In this document: positions 55,379-63,544 of the stretch, one piece after another
Layout: the number at the start of each line of letters is the position of its first letter
Position numbering within the stretch: the stretch's first letter is position 1
Source: Bacillota bacterium
GTDB lineage: Bacteria; Bacillota; Clostridia; Acetivibrionales; DTU013
NCBI GenBank assembly: GCA_023439545.1
Contig: JAEXNT010000051.1
Location: 1 to 64,000, forward strand
DNA: 64,000 bases
Reading direction: 5' to 3'
Notes under the pieces: model-generated
What the model saw: the letters and a program-made list of their open reading frames with translations, nothing else
Database searches by the model: none
Told to the model about the DNA's origin: nothing
Position numbers and translations under genes: made by a program

Positions 55379-55439
55379 AATAAAGACCTGCTTGTGTTTA
55401 ATTCTTGTACTATAAAGATAACACAATCAGGTCTTTATT
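55379..55439. promoter_or_regulatory. 20-base inverted repeat upstream of the LacI gene
   Basis: AATAAAGACCTG-c-TTGTGTT (55379-55398) is mirrored by AACACAA-t-CAGGTCTTTATT (55420-55439), 19 of 20 positions pairing, with a 21-base centre. It begins about 20 bases upstream of the LacI start and about 40 bases after the stop of the isomerase gene. It may be a terminator of the isomerase unit, an operator for autoregulation, or both. It shares AGACCTG with the terminator at 54267. Confidence 0.5.
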
Positions 55440-55478
55440 AAAATAGGTATTAATATAATTGCGAAAATTTATCACAAT

Positions 55479-56456
55479 TTAACCTTCAGCGCGCATATCC
55501 CACCACATTACTTTAACAGGCTCATTGATAATAATCTGTTTCAACATTGATGCAACTTTTGAAATACCTTCTTCACGGTTCATCAGGCAGTCCTCATGCT
55601 CAATGGAAATTGTTCCGTCAAAGCCGATCTCAGCCAGCGTGCTGATAATATCGCGCCATGTTTTTTCACTGCTGCCGTAACCGCAGCTGCGGAAGTTCCA
55701 TGAGCGTTTTTTAAACTCTGAATATGGCTTGGGGTCAAGGAGACCGTTCTGCTCGACTATGCGTCTGTTAACCAGGACATCTTTTGCATGGCAATGGAAT
55801 ATGGCGTCGCCTAATGAGCGAATAGCGGTACATGGGTCTGTGCCGGTCCATATGAAGTGACTGGGATCAAAATTACAGCCAAGATTTTTGCCGACGGCGG
55901 CCCGGAGTTTAAGCATGCTTTCCGTATTATAAACACAGAAGTTGGGATGGGGTTCGATTGCAATTTTCACGCCATACTTTTCAGCAAATTCATTTGCTTT
56001 TATCCAATATGGGATTAGAACTTCATTCCACTGGTAGTTATAGGCTTTGGAGAAATCCTCAGGCCATGGGCTTATAATCCAGTTCGGCACCTTATCATCC
56101 GGTCCGCCGCCCGGGGCGCCCGAAAGCAGGTTAATAACATCGACGCCCATTTCTGAAGCGACAACAACACTTTTTTCAAAACCGTCCCGATGCAATTTGG
56201 CAATATTTTTGTCGGGATGAACAGGATTGCCTGCTGCGCCAAAGGCACTTATCTTTAAGCCACGGCTCTCTATTTTGTTTTTAAATTCCTTGATTTTACA
56301 GGGGTTGCCATAGAGTTCATAAATATTGATGTGATTGCTTGACGAATAGGCGGCCGTACCCAGTTCTATACGCTCCAAACCGAGCTTTGCATAGATATTG
56401 AGGGCCTCGTCGAGTGTGATATCGTTGAATAGTATCGAAAAAGCGCCGAGTTTCAT
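55479..56456 (-). CDS. sugar phosphate isomerase/epimerase-like TIM-barrel protein
   Basis: A 325-residue xylose-isomerase-like TIM-barrel protein (MKLGAFSILFNDITLDEALN). Metal-ligand candidates occur in GVKIAIEPHPNF, NLGCNFDPSHFIWTGTDP, IFHCHAKDV and TISIEHEDC, the usual Glu/Asp/His/Glu set. The start at 56456 follows AAAGGAG by 8 bases; the longer frame into the dehydrogenase gene lacks a site. It is 16 bases downstream of the Gfo/Idh/MocA gene, a common pairing in inositol-like or keto-sugar metabolism where one oxidises a ring hydroxyl and the other isomerises or dehydrates the product. Substrate unknown. Confidence 0.83.
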   Translation of the reverse strand: MKLGAFSILFNDITLDEALNIYAKLGLERIELGTAAYSSSNHINIYELYGNPCKIKEFKNKIESRGLKISAFGAAGNPVHPDKNIAKLHRDGFEKSVVVASEMGVDVINLLSGAPGGGPDDKVPNWIISPWPEDFSKAYNYQWNEVLIPYWIKANEFAEKYGVKIAIEPHPNFCVYNTESMLKLRAAVGKNLGCNFDPSHFIWTGTDPCTAIRSLGDAIFHCHAKDVLVNRRIVEQNGLLDPKPYSEFKKRSWNFRSCGYGSSEKTWRDIISTLAEIGFDGTISIEHEDCLMNREEGISKVASMLKQIIINEPVKVMWWDMRAEG

Positions 56457-56472
56457 TTTATTAGCTCCTTTA

Positions 56473-57591
56473 CTATATTTTAACCCACTGTTTTGTTTTG
56501 CTTGATTGGAACAAACCTTCAATAACCTGTTGAGTTTTTAGACCATCTTCAAATGTAGTGGTTGTATTTCTGTTACCCTCGGCTATACCTCTGAAAAATT
56601 CATAATATTGATGTACGAAAAGGTGCTCCCAGCCAATAATGTGTCCTGATGGCCACCATGCCTTTATATAGCTGTGGTATGGCTCAGTTACTACAACAGT
56701 ACGGAACCCGTTTATTTCAGAATCATCCTTAATATAAATCTCAAGCTCGTCCATACGCTCGAGATTCCAGTGAATGGAGCCCAAGCTCCCGTTTATTTCG
56801 AAGTCGAGCCAATTTTTCCGGCCTACGCTTATCCGACTGGTTTGGAAAACGCCTGTCGCACCGTTTTTGAAGCTTGCCAGGAAGTCCCCGCAATCGTTTG
56901 AAGTTACCTCGGTTTTTACTCCTGTTGAAGGGTTTTCCTTATAAGGAATCATGATTTTGTCCATACCGGTGACTTCGTCGTATTCTCCTACAAGGAAACG
57001 TCCGAGATCAATTATATGCGACCCCATGTCTGCAAGTGCGCCGCCGCCGGATGCGGCATTGTCGAAGCGCCAGACGAAGCCGCCTTTTTCGTATGCCGCC
57101 CAATCCTGCATGTACAGTGCTCTGTAATGTTGGATGTTGCCGAGCTTGCCTTCTTCTATGAGTTTTTTTGCGAGAATTACGGCAGGCGCTTTACGGTAAA
57201 CGAAGTTGCAGACATTGACGACCCCTGCTGCGTTAACGGCATTTGTCATGTTTTTTGATTCCTGAAGCGTATTTGATAAAGGTTTCTCACAGAGAATATG
57301 CTTGCCGTTTTTTGCAGCTTCGATTGCGATTTCTGCGTGAAGTGCGCCCGGTGTGCATATGCTGATGCAGTCGATTTCAGGGTTGGAAACAACTTCTTTC
57401 CAATCCGGCTCAACCGTTTCCCAACCGTACTTTTCGGCAGTTTCCTCAAGGTCGTCGCCTACCCCGCACAGAACTTTCATTATGGGCTCTACATCAAGAT
57501 CAAATACATGCGCTACTTGACGGAGAGCGTTACTATGAGCTTTACCCATGAATTTGTGACCGATAAGAGCAACATTAAGTTTTCTTTTCAT
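56473..57591 (-). CDS. Gfo/Idh/MocA-family sugar dehydrogenase
   Basis: A 372-residue NAD(P)-dependent oxidoreductase. The N-terminal Rossmann domain opens NVALIGHKFMGKAHSNAL and includes SICTPGALHAEIAIEAAKNGKHILCEKPLS, with the family EKP lysine. The C-terminal alpha/beta domain carries GGGALADMGSHIIDLGRFLVGE, where GSHxxD is the catalytic region. AAGGAG lies about 11 bases before the ATG. It heads a minus-strand unit with the isomerase and possibly the LacI gene, divergent from the operon at 58170. Related proteins act on inositols, glucose, galactose or their oxidised forms. Confidence 0.9.
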   Translation of the reverse strand: MKRKLNVALIGHKFMGKAHSNALRQVAHVFDLDVEPIMKVLCGVGDDLEETAEKYGWETVEPDWKEVVSNPEIDCISICTPGALHAEIAIEAAKNGKHILCEKPLSNTLQESKNMTNAVNAAGVVNVCNFVYRKAPAVILAKKLIEEGKLGNIQHYRALYMQDWAAYEKGGFVWRFDNAASGGGALADMGSHIIDLGRFLVGEYDEVTGMDKIMIPYKENPSTGVKTEVTSNDCGDFLASFKNGATGVFQTSRISVGRKNWLDFEINGSLGSIHWNLERMDELEIYIKDDSEINGFRTVVVTEPYHSYIKAWWPSGHIIGWEHLFVHQYYEFFRGIAEGNRNTTTTFEDGLKTQQVIEGLFQSSKTKQWVKI

Positions 57592-57778
57592 TTAAAAAAT
57601 CTCCTTACAAATTGAATTTTTATTTACCGGCAGCGAGTACCCCCTGAATAACAGTTCCTGTAAACTCGGCCGTCGATAACAGGTATGAAACTTTGTCTTG
57701 TCAAGCATATTTTCATAGATACGTAAAAATTGCAGAAAGATTTTGCCTCAAATTTAAGTTAAAGCAGGTTATATTTGT

Positions 57779-57794
57779 GTGATAACGTTATCAC
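57779..57794. promoter_or_regulatory. perfect 16-bp LacI-type operator palindrome
   Basis: GTGATAACGTTATCAC is fully palindromic with a central CG, as in LacI/PurR-family operators. It lies about 190 bases upstream of the minus-strand dehydrogenase gene and about 200 bases before the plus-strand promoter, so it could control either or both. Confidence 0.65.
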
Positions 57795-57975
57795 GTTGAT
57801 AATTGTACTATATTGAATATTAAAGTCAATATTTTTTTAGTTTAAATTGTTAAAAAAGTTTATTAAGCCTATAATGTATGCTAATTATGTGATAATTATT
57901 TTCATTAAAAATATGGAAATCCAGATAAAAATAGTAATTAATTGATTTAAAAATAATAAATACTGATAAAAATCA

Positions 57976-58004
57976 TTGACAACTTACTATACGGAGGGTA
58001 TATT
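57976..58004 (+). promoter_or_regulatory. sigma-A promoter of the aldehyde dehydrogenase operon
   Basis: TTGACA (57976-57981) and TATATT (57999-58004) are separated by exactly 17 bases. It reads towards the gene at 58170 and leaves a leader of about 155 bases. An ACGGAGGGT inside the spacer has no start codon behind it. Confidence 0.65.
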
Positions 58005-58026
58005 TGAATAGCAAATCAACTATACT

Positions 58027-58043
58027 GTGCGATAAATTATCAC
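58027..58043. promoter_or_regulatory. imperfect operator palindrome downstream of the promoter
   Basis: GTGCGATAAATTATCAC shares the GTG-GATAA / TTATCAC arms of the palindrome at 57779 and lies about 15-30 bases after the predicted transcription start. That position suits repression by the same regulator binding both sites. A further GTGATAAT half site lies at about 57890. Confidence 0.5.
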
Positions 58044-58169
58044 ATATTAGAATATATGCAAACAAAATTGTCGCATCTTACGTACTTCCGCTTGCTTTGG
58101 GCAGTACAAATTACAGAAAAAGATATTCACAGTAAAATTAAATACTCAAAGGAAAGATGGTATTAAAAA

Positions 58170-59051
58170 ATGTCAGAAAGAGTTAAAGCAGCTATTGTTG
58201 GTCCGGGAAATATCGGAATTGACCTGATGATGAAAATTATGAATAAAAGCAAATATCTCCAACTGGATTACATGGCCGGAATTATTCAGGGTTCTCTGGG
58301 CCTCCGGTTAGCTGACGAGCGCGGAATACGCACAAGCTATACGGGTATTGATGAGATTTTGGCCGATAATGAAATAAAAATTGTATTTGAGGCTACAAGC
58401 GCAAGTGCTCATCTGGCAAATGCACCGAAATATAAGGCTGCAGGAAAAAAAGCTGTTGACCTGACTCCTGCCGCAGTTGGAAAATATATAGTTCCGGCCG
58501 TTAACCTTGCCGACTGCCTCGGTGAGGATAATGTAAACATGGTTACATGCGGAGGCCAGGCGACAGTGCCAATTGTAAACGCCATATCTAATATTCAGAC
58601 GGTTGAATATGCCGAGATCGTTTCGACTATCTCTTCTAAAAGTGCGGGACCCGGCACACGTCTTAATATTGATGAGTTTACTGAAACAACTGCGAATGCG
58701 TTAGAGGCGGTCGGAAAAGCGAAGAAGGGAAAAGCAATTATGATTCTCAATCCTGCCGAACCGCCAATTATGATGAGAAACACAATTTATACCATGGTTG
58801 AAAATCCGAATATGGATGCGATTACTAAATCGGTTGAAAACCGCATCACTGAAATACAAAAATATGTACCTGGATACCAGCTGATTATGCCGCCCATGTA
58901 TGACGGGGATAAGATAACAACCATGATTCAGGTTACCGGCATGGGAGATTATCTGCCCGTATACGCCGGCAATCTGGATATTATTACGTGTGCAGCTGTA
59001 AGAGTGGGTGATGAATTTGCCGCACATATTTTAATGGAGGTATCAAAATGA
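58170..59051 (+). CDS. acylating aldehyde dehydrogenase (MhpF/DmpF type)
   Basis: A 293-residue CoA-dependent acylating aldehyde dehydrogenase, which oxidises acetaldehyde-type aldehydes to acyl-CoA with NAD+. Visible: Rossmann AAIVGPGNIGIDLMMKIM, TSASAHL, and the catalytic Cys in NMVTCGGQATVPIVN. In known systems it forms a complex with a class II pyruvate aldolase and receives the aldehyde through a tunnel. The gene for such an aldolase overlaps its stop by 4 bases. GGAAAG lies about 11 bases before the ATG. No aromatic meta-cleavage genes are near; all neighbours are sugar genes. The aldehyde used here may therefore be acetaldehyde, lactaldehyde or glycolaldehyde. It is the first gene behind the promoter at 57976. 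Confidence 0.93.
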   Translation: MSERVKAAIVGPGNIGIDLMMKIMNKSKYLQLDYMAGIIQGSLGLRLADERGIRTSYTGIDEILADNEIKIVFEATSASAHLANAPKYKAAGKKAVDLTPAAVGKYIVPAVNLADCLGEDNVNMVTCGGQATVPIVNAISNIQTVEYAEIVSTISSKSAGPGTRLNIDEFTETTANALEAVGKAKKGKAIMILNPAEPPIMMRNTIYTMVENPNMDAITKSVENRITEIQKYVPGYQLIMPPMYDGDKITTMIQVTGMGDYLPVYAGNLDIITCAAVRVGDEFAAHILMEVSK

Positions 59052-60058
59052 GTAGGGTAAGAATAATTGATACAACATTGCGGGACGGTTCACACGCTGT
59101 TGCACATACTTTTACGCCCGAGCAGGCTTTAAGAATAGCCGCGGGCCTTGAAAAAGCGGGTGCGGATACCATTGAAGCTGCTCATGGAGATGGCATTGCA
59201 GGCAGTTCCTTTCAATATGGGCATGCTATCAGCACAGATGATGAACTTATTTCGGCTGTAGCTTCCCAATGCAAAAATGCCAAGGTCGCTGCTTTGCTTA
59301 TCCCAGGTATCGGAACAATAGAATACTTGAAAAGTGCATACAAAAATGGCGTCAGAGCAGTGCGTGTGGCAACGCATGTAACTGAAGCGGATATTTCGCA
59401 GCAGCACCTTGAGTATGCAAAGGCTAATGGTATTGAAGCAATTGGCTTTTTGATGATGACCCATATGGCCGAACCTGATAAAATTCTTGAGCAGGCACGG
59501 CTGATGCAAGGTTATGGCGCTGATGTAATTTACATGGCAGATTCCGCAGGTGCTATGGTTCCAGAACAGGTCAGACGGCGTGTTGAAACATTAAAACAAC
59601 ACCTCGAAGTGCCCGTTGGCTTTCATGCTCACAACAATCTGGGACTTGCAATCGGGAACTCACTGGCGGCAATTGAAGCCGGAGCCGACTGCGTAGACAG
59701 TACGTTGTGCGGACTCGGGGCAAGCGCGGGAAATGCACCGCACGAGGTACTTGTTGCAGTAATGGAGAAAATGGGGCTTGAGACCGGTGAAAATCTCCAT
59801 TTATTGGAGGACATAGCCGAAGATGTGGTACGCCCATTGATGAAACAACCGATGGTTATTGATAAATATGCATTGACTATAGGTTATGCCGGTGTTTACG
59901 GAAGCTTTTTCCTGCATGCTAAGCGTGCGGCAGAACGTTTTGGAATAGATGCCCGCGACATTTTATTCGAACTTGGAAAACTCAAGACGGTCGGCGGTCA
60001 GGAAGATATGATTATTGATGTAGCATACAGACTCAGTCGGAAAGGGAAAAAGGTATGA
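59048..60058 (+). CDS. 4-hydroxy-2-oxovalerate aldolase family (MhpE/DmpG type)
   Basis: A 336-residue class II aldolase of the HMG-CoA-lyase-like TIM-barrel family, which cleaves 4-hydroxy-2-oxo acids to pyruvate and an aldehyde with Mn2+. Motifs: IIDTTLRDGSHAVAHTF (catalytic RDG and metal Asp), YMADSAGAM, GFHAHNNLGLAIGNS (metal-binding HxH) and the C-terminal communication domain with IDKYALTIGYAGVYGSF that docks on the dehydrogenase. Overlaps both neighbours by 4 bases (ATGA), so dehydrogenase, aldolase and dehydratase are coupled. In this sugar context its substrate may be a 2-keto-3-deoxy sugar acid rather than 4-hydroxy-2-oxovalerate; that is inferred from neighbours. Confidence 0.92.
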   Translation: MSRVRIIDTTLRDGSHAVAHTFTPEQALRIAAGLEKAGADTIEAAHGDGIAGSSFQYGHAISTDDELISAVASQCKNAKVAALLIPGIGTIEYLKSAYKNGVRAVRVATHVTEADISQQHLEYAKANGIEAIGFLMMTHMAEPDKILEQARLMQGYGADVIYMADSAGAMVPEQVRRRVETLKQHLEVPVGFHAHNNLGLAIGNSLAAIEAGADCVDSTLCGLGASAGNAPHEVLVAVMEKMGLETGENLHLLEDIAEDVVRPLMKQPMVIDKYALTIGYAGVYGSFFLHAKRAAERFGIDARDILFELGKLKTVGGQEDMIIDVAYRLSRKGKKV

Positions 60059-61734
60059 GAAGAAGCGAAGCAATATTGCAGATTCCCGAATTTAGCTTTA
60101 ACAGAAGTGTTTACAAATCGGTTGGTTTTTCAAATGAAGAGCTTGAAAAACCCATAATCGGAATAGCCAACAGCTGGAGCGAACTGGTGCCGGGAAGCTA
60201 TAATCTCAGACAACTCGCGGACAGTGTTAAAAAGGGGATATATGCGGCCGGGGGCACAGCGGTCGAGTTTGGATTTATCGGAGCTTGCGACGGGACAGCA
60301 CAGGGCTGCTCAGGTATGAACTATATACTTCCTTCGCGCGATCTTATTGCGAACGATATTGAGATTATGGTTCAGGCGCACCGGCTCGATGCTGTGGTAA
60401 TGCTTGGTTCATGCGATAAAATTGTTCCCGGAATGATGATTGCAGCGGCAAGACTGAGCATTCCGGTAATTATTCTGCCCGGCGGACCAATGCTCGGAGG
60501 CAAGTTTTTTGACGGCAGAAAATCAGATTTGACATCCGTGTCGGAGGCTGTTGGAATGCTTAAGTCCGGAAAGCTCACCCTTGATGAGTTTAGCAGGCTG
60601 GAGGACGATGCATCGCCAACTTGCGGATCCTGTTCATTTTTCGGTACTGCAAACACTATGTGTTGTTTGGCAGAAGCGATTGGTCTGACACTTCCGCAAG
60701 GTGCGCTCACTCCTGCTGTATATGCCGAGAGAACTCGTATTGCGTACAAAACCGGCAAACAAATTGTCGATATGGTCAACCGCAATATCACGGGAGATCA
60801 GATTATTACCAGAAAGTCGATTGAAAATGCAATTAGAGTTCTTATGGCAACAAGCGGATCGACAAACGCTGTAATGCACCTGACTGCTGTCGCCGCTGAA
60901 ATAGACATTCGTCCAGAAGATATGATGAATATGTTTGACAGGCTTGGTGATTCGACGCCACAAATAGCAAAGGTAAACCCGGCATCCAGATACAATATGG
61001 AGGACTTTTACCTCTCCGGCGGAATACCGCAGGTCATGTACGAGCTTAGAAATGTGTTAAATCTGGATTGCATGACTGTAACAGGGAAAACCGTTGGTGA
61101 AAACATTAAGGAAATCGGATGTAATTCTTCAGTGAACCGTGAATGCATAAAAACTTTTGAAGAACCATTCAGCGCAAAAAACGGAGTTGCAATTCTTCAC
61201 GGCAATATTGCTCCGCTTGGAGCTGTTACCAAGCCCGGGGCAATTCACCCGGACATGCTTTGTTTCGAGGGGGCAGCCAAGGTTTTTGACTGCGAAGAAA
61301 AAGCTGAAGTAGCCATACTGGACGGAAAAATACAAAAAGGCGACGTAGTAGTAATCCGGTACGAAGGGCCGAAAGGCGGACCCGGTATGCGTGAAATGTA
61401 CAAGGCTATGAAATATTTATATGGATTAGGCCTCGGAAAGGATACGGCGGTAATAACCGACGGCCGCTTTTCCGGCACAAATAACGGATGCTTTGTCGGC
61501 CATATATCTCCTGAGGCGGCTGACGGGGGTGTTATAGCGGTAATTGAGGATGGCGATAAAATCGTCATTGATATTAAAAATAAAACAATCAGACTTTCAA
61601 TTCCGGAAAAAGAGATAGCAGAACGTTTAGAGAAATGGAAACGACCGGCTAAAAAATTCAGGAAAGGGTACCTGGCTTTGTACGAGCGTATGGCCGCAAG
61701 TGCGAGTGAGGGAGCGGTGTTGAAAATAAGATGA
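60055..61734 (+). CDS. IlvD/Edd-family dehydratase (probable sugar-acid dehydratase)
   Basis: A 559-residue Fe-S dehydratase of the dihydroxy-acid/6-phosphogluconate dehydratase family. Seen: IGIANSWSELVPGSYNL, CDGTAQGCSG, MLGSCDKIVPGM, SPTCGSCSFFGTANTM (cluster cysteines) and the C-terminal ITDGRFSGTNNGCFVGHISPEA signature. It overlaps the aldolase by 4 bases and the next SDR by 4. Members act in branched-chain amino acid synthesis (IlvD), the Entner-Doudoroff path (Edd) or on aldonates such as arabinonate and xylonate. The absence of ilv genes and the presence of an aldolase and sugar-type oxidoreductases favour an aldonate. The product would be a 2-keto-3-deoxy acid for the MhpE-type aldolase. 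Confidence 0.9.
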   Translation: MRRSEAILQIPEFSFNRSVYKSVGFSNEELEKPIIGIANSWSELVPGSYNLRQLADSVKKGIYAAGGTAVEFGFIGACDGTAQGCSGMNYILPSRDLIANDIEIMVQAHRLDAVVMLGSCDKIVPGMMIAAARLSIPVIILPGGPMLGGKFFDGRKSDLTSVSEAVGMLKSGKLTLDEFSRLEDDASPTCGSCSFFGTANTMCCLAEAIGLTLPQGALTPAVYAERTRIAYKTGKQIVDMVNRNITGDQIITRKSIENAIRVLMATSGSTNAVMHLTAVAAEIDIRPEDMMNMFDRLGDSTPQIAKVNPASRYNMEDFYLSGGIPQVMYELRNVLNLDCMTVTGKTVGENIKEIGCNSSVNRECIKTFEEPFSAKNGVAILHGNIAPLGAVTKPGAIHPDMLCFEGAAKVFDCEEKAEVAILDGKIQKGDVVVIRYEGPKGGPGMREMYKAMKYLYGLGLGKDTAVITDGRFSGTNNGCFVGHISPEAADGGVIAVIEDGDKIVIDIKNKTIRLSIPEKEIAERLEKWKRPAKKFRKGYLALYERMAASASEGAVLKIR

Positions 61735-62483
61735 GTGAATTTGAAAAAAAGGTGATTGTGGTTACAGGTGCTGCAAAGGGAATAGGTAAAGCGATTGCTG
61801 ACAATTTTTTGAGGCACGGTGCGAAGGTAGCTATTTGCGACATGGATAAAGAAGCGCTCGACAAGGCGGCGGCAGAAGGATTTTTAGCTTATGCTGCAGA
61901 CGTATCTGACGAAGCTGCAGTAAACGAATTTGTCGCAAAAGTTAAGAAAGAATATGGGAAAATAGATGTACTGGTCAACAACGCAGGCATCTATCCGCAG
62001 TTTAAGCTTATGGATATGGATAGCAAATTGTTCTCCAAAACCTTTGATATTAACGCAAAATCGGTATTCCTGATGACAAAGGCTGTGGCTGAAGTAATGA
62101 AGCAAACAAATACCGGCGGAGCGATTATAAATGCGGCCTCCTTTGCCGCCGTGCTTGGTTCCGTAGGTAGCGGAGCATATGCGGCAACAAAAAGCGCTGT
62201 TTTCAGCATGACGAAATGCTTTGCGGCAGAACTGGCTCCCTTCGGGATTAGAGTGAACGGCTATATTCCCGGCGTAATTAAAACTCAGATGACTATCCCA
62301 TTGCTTGAAAAAAACGGAGAAGCAATGCTTTCACAAATTGCACTTAAAAAAGCGGGAGAACCACAGGATATTGCCAATGCCGTCGAATTCCTTGCGTCTG
62401 GTAAAGCGTCCTACATAACGGGAACGTTATTGGAAATTTCCGGCGGAAAGCTATGTGTTCAGAATCCAGCAGCAGCATGGTAA
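61731..62483 (+). CDS. short-chain dehydrogenase/reductase
   Basis: A 250-residue classical SDR with cofactor motif TGAAKGIG (about residues 12-19), D at the end of beta-2 (CDMDKEAL, suggesting NAD), NNAG, active-site S in NAASFAAVLGS and Y-x-x-x-K (YAATKSA). Overlaps the dehydratase by 4 bases. Usually annotated as FabG-like, but in this operon it more likely oxidises a sugar at C1 to a lactone (as L-fucose dehydrogenases do) or acts on a keto sugar. No lactonase gene is visible; some lactones open spontaneously. Confidence 0.9.
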   Translation: MSEFEKKVIVVTGAAKGIGKAIADNFLRHGAKVAICDMDKEALDKAAAEGFLAYAADVSDEAAVNEFVAKVKKEYGKIDVLVNNAGIYPQFKLMDMDSKLFSKTFDINAKSVFLMTKAVAEVMKQTNTGGAIINAASFAAVLGSVGSGAYAATKSAVFSMTKCFAAELAPFGIRVNGYIPGVIKTQMTIPLLEKNGEAMLSQIALKKAGEPQDIANAVEFLASGKASYITGTLLEISGGKLCVQNPAAAW

Positions 62484-62498
62484 GGAGAGTGAATAAAA

Positions 62499-63530
62499 AT
62501 GCAGGCAATAATGAAAATGAGCCATGAGGTCGGAGACGTTGTTCTAAACGAAGTAAAAGAACCGAAAACCAGCGACGATATGGTCAAGGTGAAAATCAAG
62601 TATTGCGGGATTTGCGGAACCGATATACATATTTATCATGATACTTTTAAATATTATCCGCCGGTTATAATGGGACATGAAGGTTCGGGCGATATTGTCG
62701 AGACCGGCAGGAACATCAGACATTTGAAAGTGGGAGACCGCGTTGCATTGCTGGGATCGACGATGATTCAGTGCGGAGAATGCGAATATTGCCGCAGCGG
62801 TAAATATATGTTTTGCCCGGCTCGCCGGGGCATGGGTCATGGCGTTGACGGAATGTTTACCGAATACGTAGTCGTAAGGGAAGACCAGTGTTATGTTCTG
62901 CCCGATGATGTCAGCTATGAAATGGGTGCACTTATGGAGGCCTTCGGAACCGCCGCAAATGCAGTTGAAGAATTGACGACAATTCATGCAGGCGACGTGG
63001 CACTGGTTACGGGTCCCGGGCCAATCGGACTGATGTGCGCTGGATTGCTTGTGAAAAAAGGCTGTTATGTTATTGTTGCGGGAACTCAAAGCGACATTAA
63101 CAGACTTAATATTGCAAAGCGGCTTGGAGTACAAAGAACAATCAATCTGCAAACTGAAGATATGGGAAGTGTAATAAATGGTATTACCGGCTTCAAAGGC
63201 GTAGATGTTGCTTTTGAAGCATCGGGGAACGCTGATGCGATCGCGTCCTGCCTTGCCTCGCTGAAAAAACTTGGTTCATACATCCAAACGGGAATTACGG
63301 GAAAGGACAGGGTTGGAATTCCATTTGACACTATTTTGTATAAACAGCTTAGCGTATTTGGCGCGCTGGGTCATACGCTTGAAACGTGGGACCGCATGGT
63401 TCAAATATATCGCCGGCGCCTGCTCGATCTGGAACCGCTTGTAACACATAAAATGCCGTTTTCTCAGTGGAGGAAGGCTTTTGAACTATGTGAAAACAAG
63501 CAGGCGCTGAAAGTGCTTTTGCATCCATAA
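62499..63530 (+). CDS. zinc-dependent medium-chain dehydrogenase
   Basis: A 343-residue MDR-family enzyme of the sorbitol/threonine/galactitol dehydrogenase group. Catalytic zinc ligands: CGICGTDIHIY, GHE and the E of LMEAFGTAAN; structural zinc: CGECEYCRSGKYMFC. The NAD-binding stretch is ALVTGPGPIGLMCAGLL. GGAGAG lies 9-10 bases before the ATG and the gene follows the SDR by 15 bases. It may oxidise a sugar alcohol or a deoxy-sugar intermediate. It resembles the dehydrogenase at 30325 in architecture but not closely in sequence. Confidence 0.9.
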   Translation: MQAIMKMSHEVGDVVLNEVKEPKTSDDMVKVKIKYCGICGTDIHIYHDTFKYYPPVIMGHEGSGDIVETGRNIRHLKVGDRVALLGSTMIQCGECEYCRSGKYMFCPARRGMGHGVDGMFTEYVVVREDQCYVLPDDVSYEMGALMEAFGTAANAVEELTTIHAGDVALVTGPGPIGLMCAGLLVKKGCYVIVAGTQSDINRLNIAKRLGVQRTINLQTEDMGSVINGITGFKGVDVAFEASGNADAIASCLASLKKLGSYIQTGITGKDRVGIPFDTILYKQLSVFGALGHTLETWDRMVQIYRRRLLDLEPLVTHKMPFSQWRKAFELCENKQALKVLLHP

Positions 63531-63544
63531 AGGAGATGAAAAAA

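Noticed and set aside
58170..60058. Aromatic meta-cleavage pathway
   Set aside because: The MhpE/MhpF pair alone suggests it, but there is no ring dioxygenase, hydrolase or hydratase, and all neighbours are carbohydrate genes.
61731..62483. SDR as FabG of fatty-acid synthesis
   Set aside because: No other fab genes are nearby; translational coupling to an IlvD dehydratase and an aldolase points to sugar or sugar-acid oxidation.
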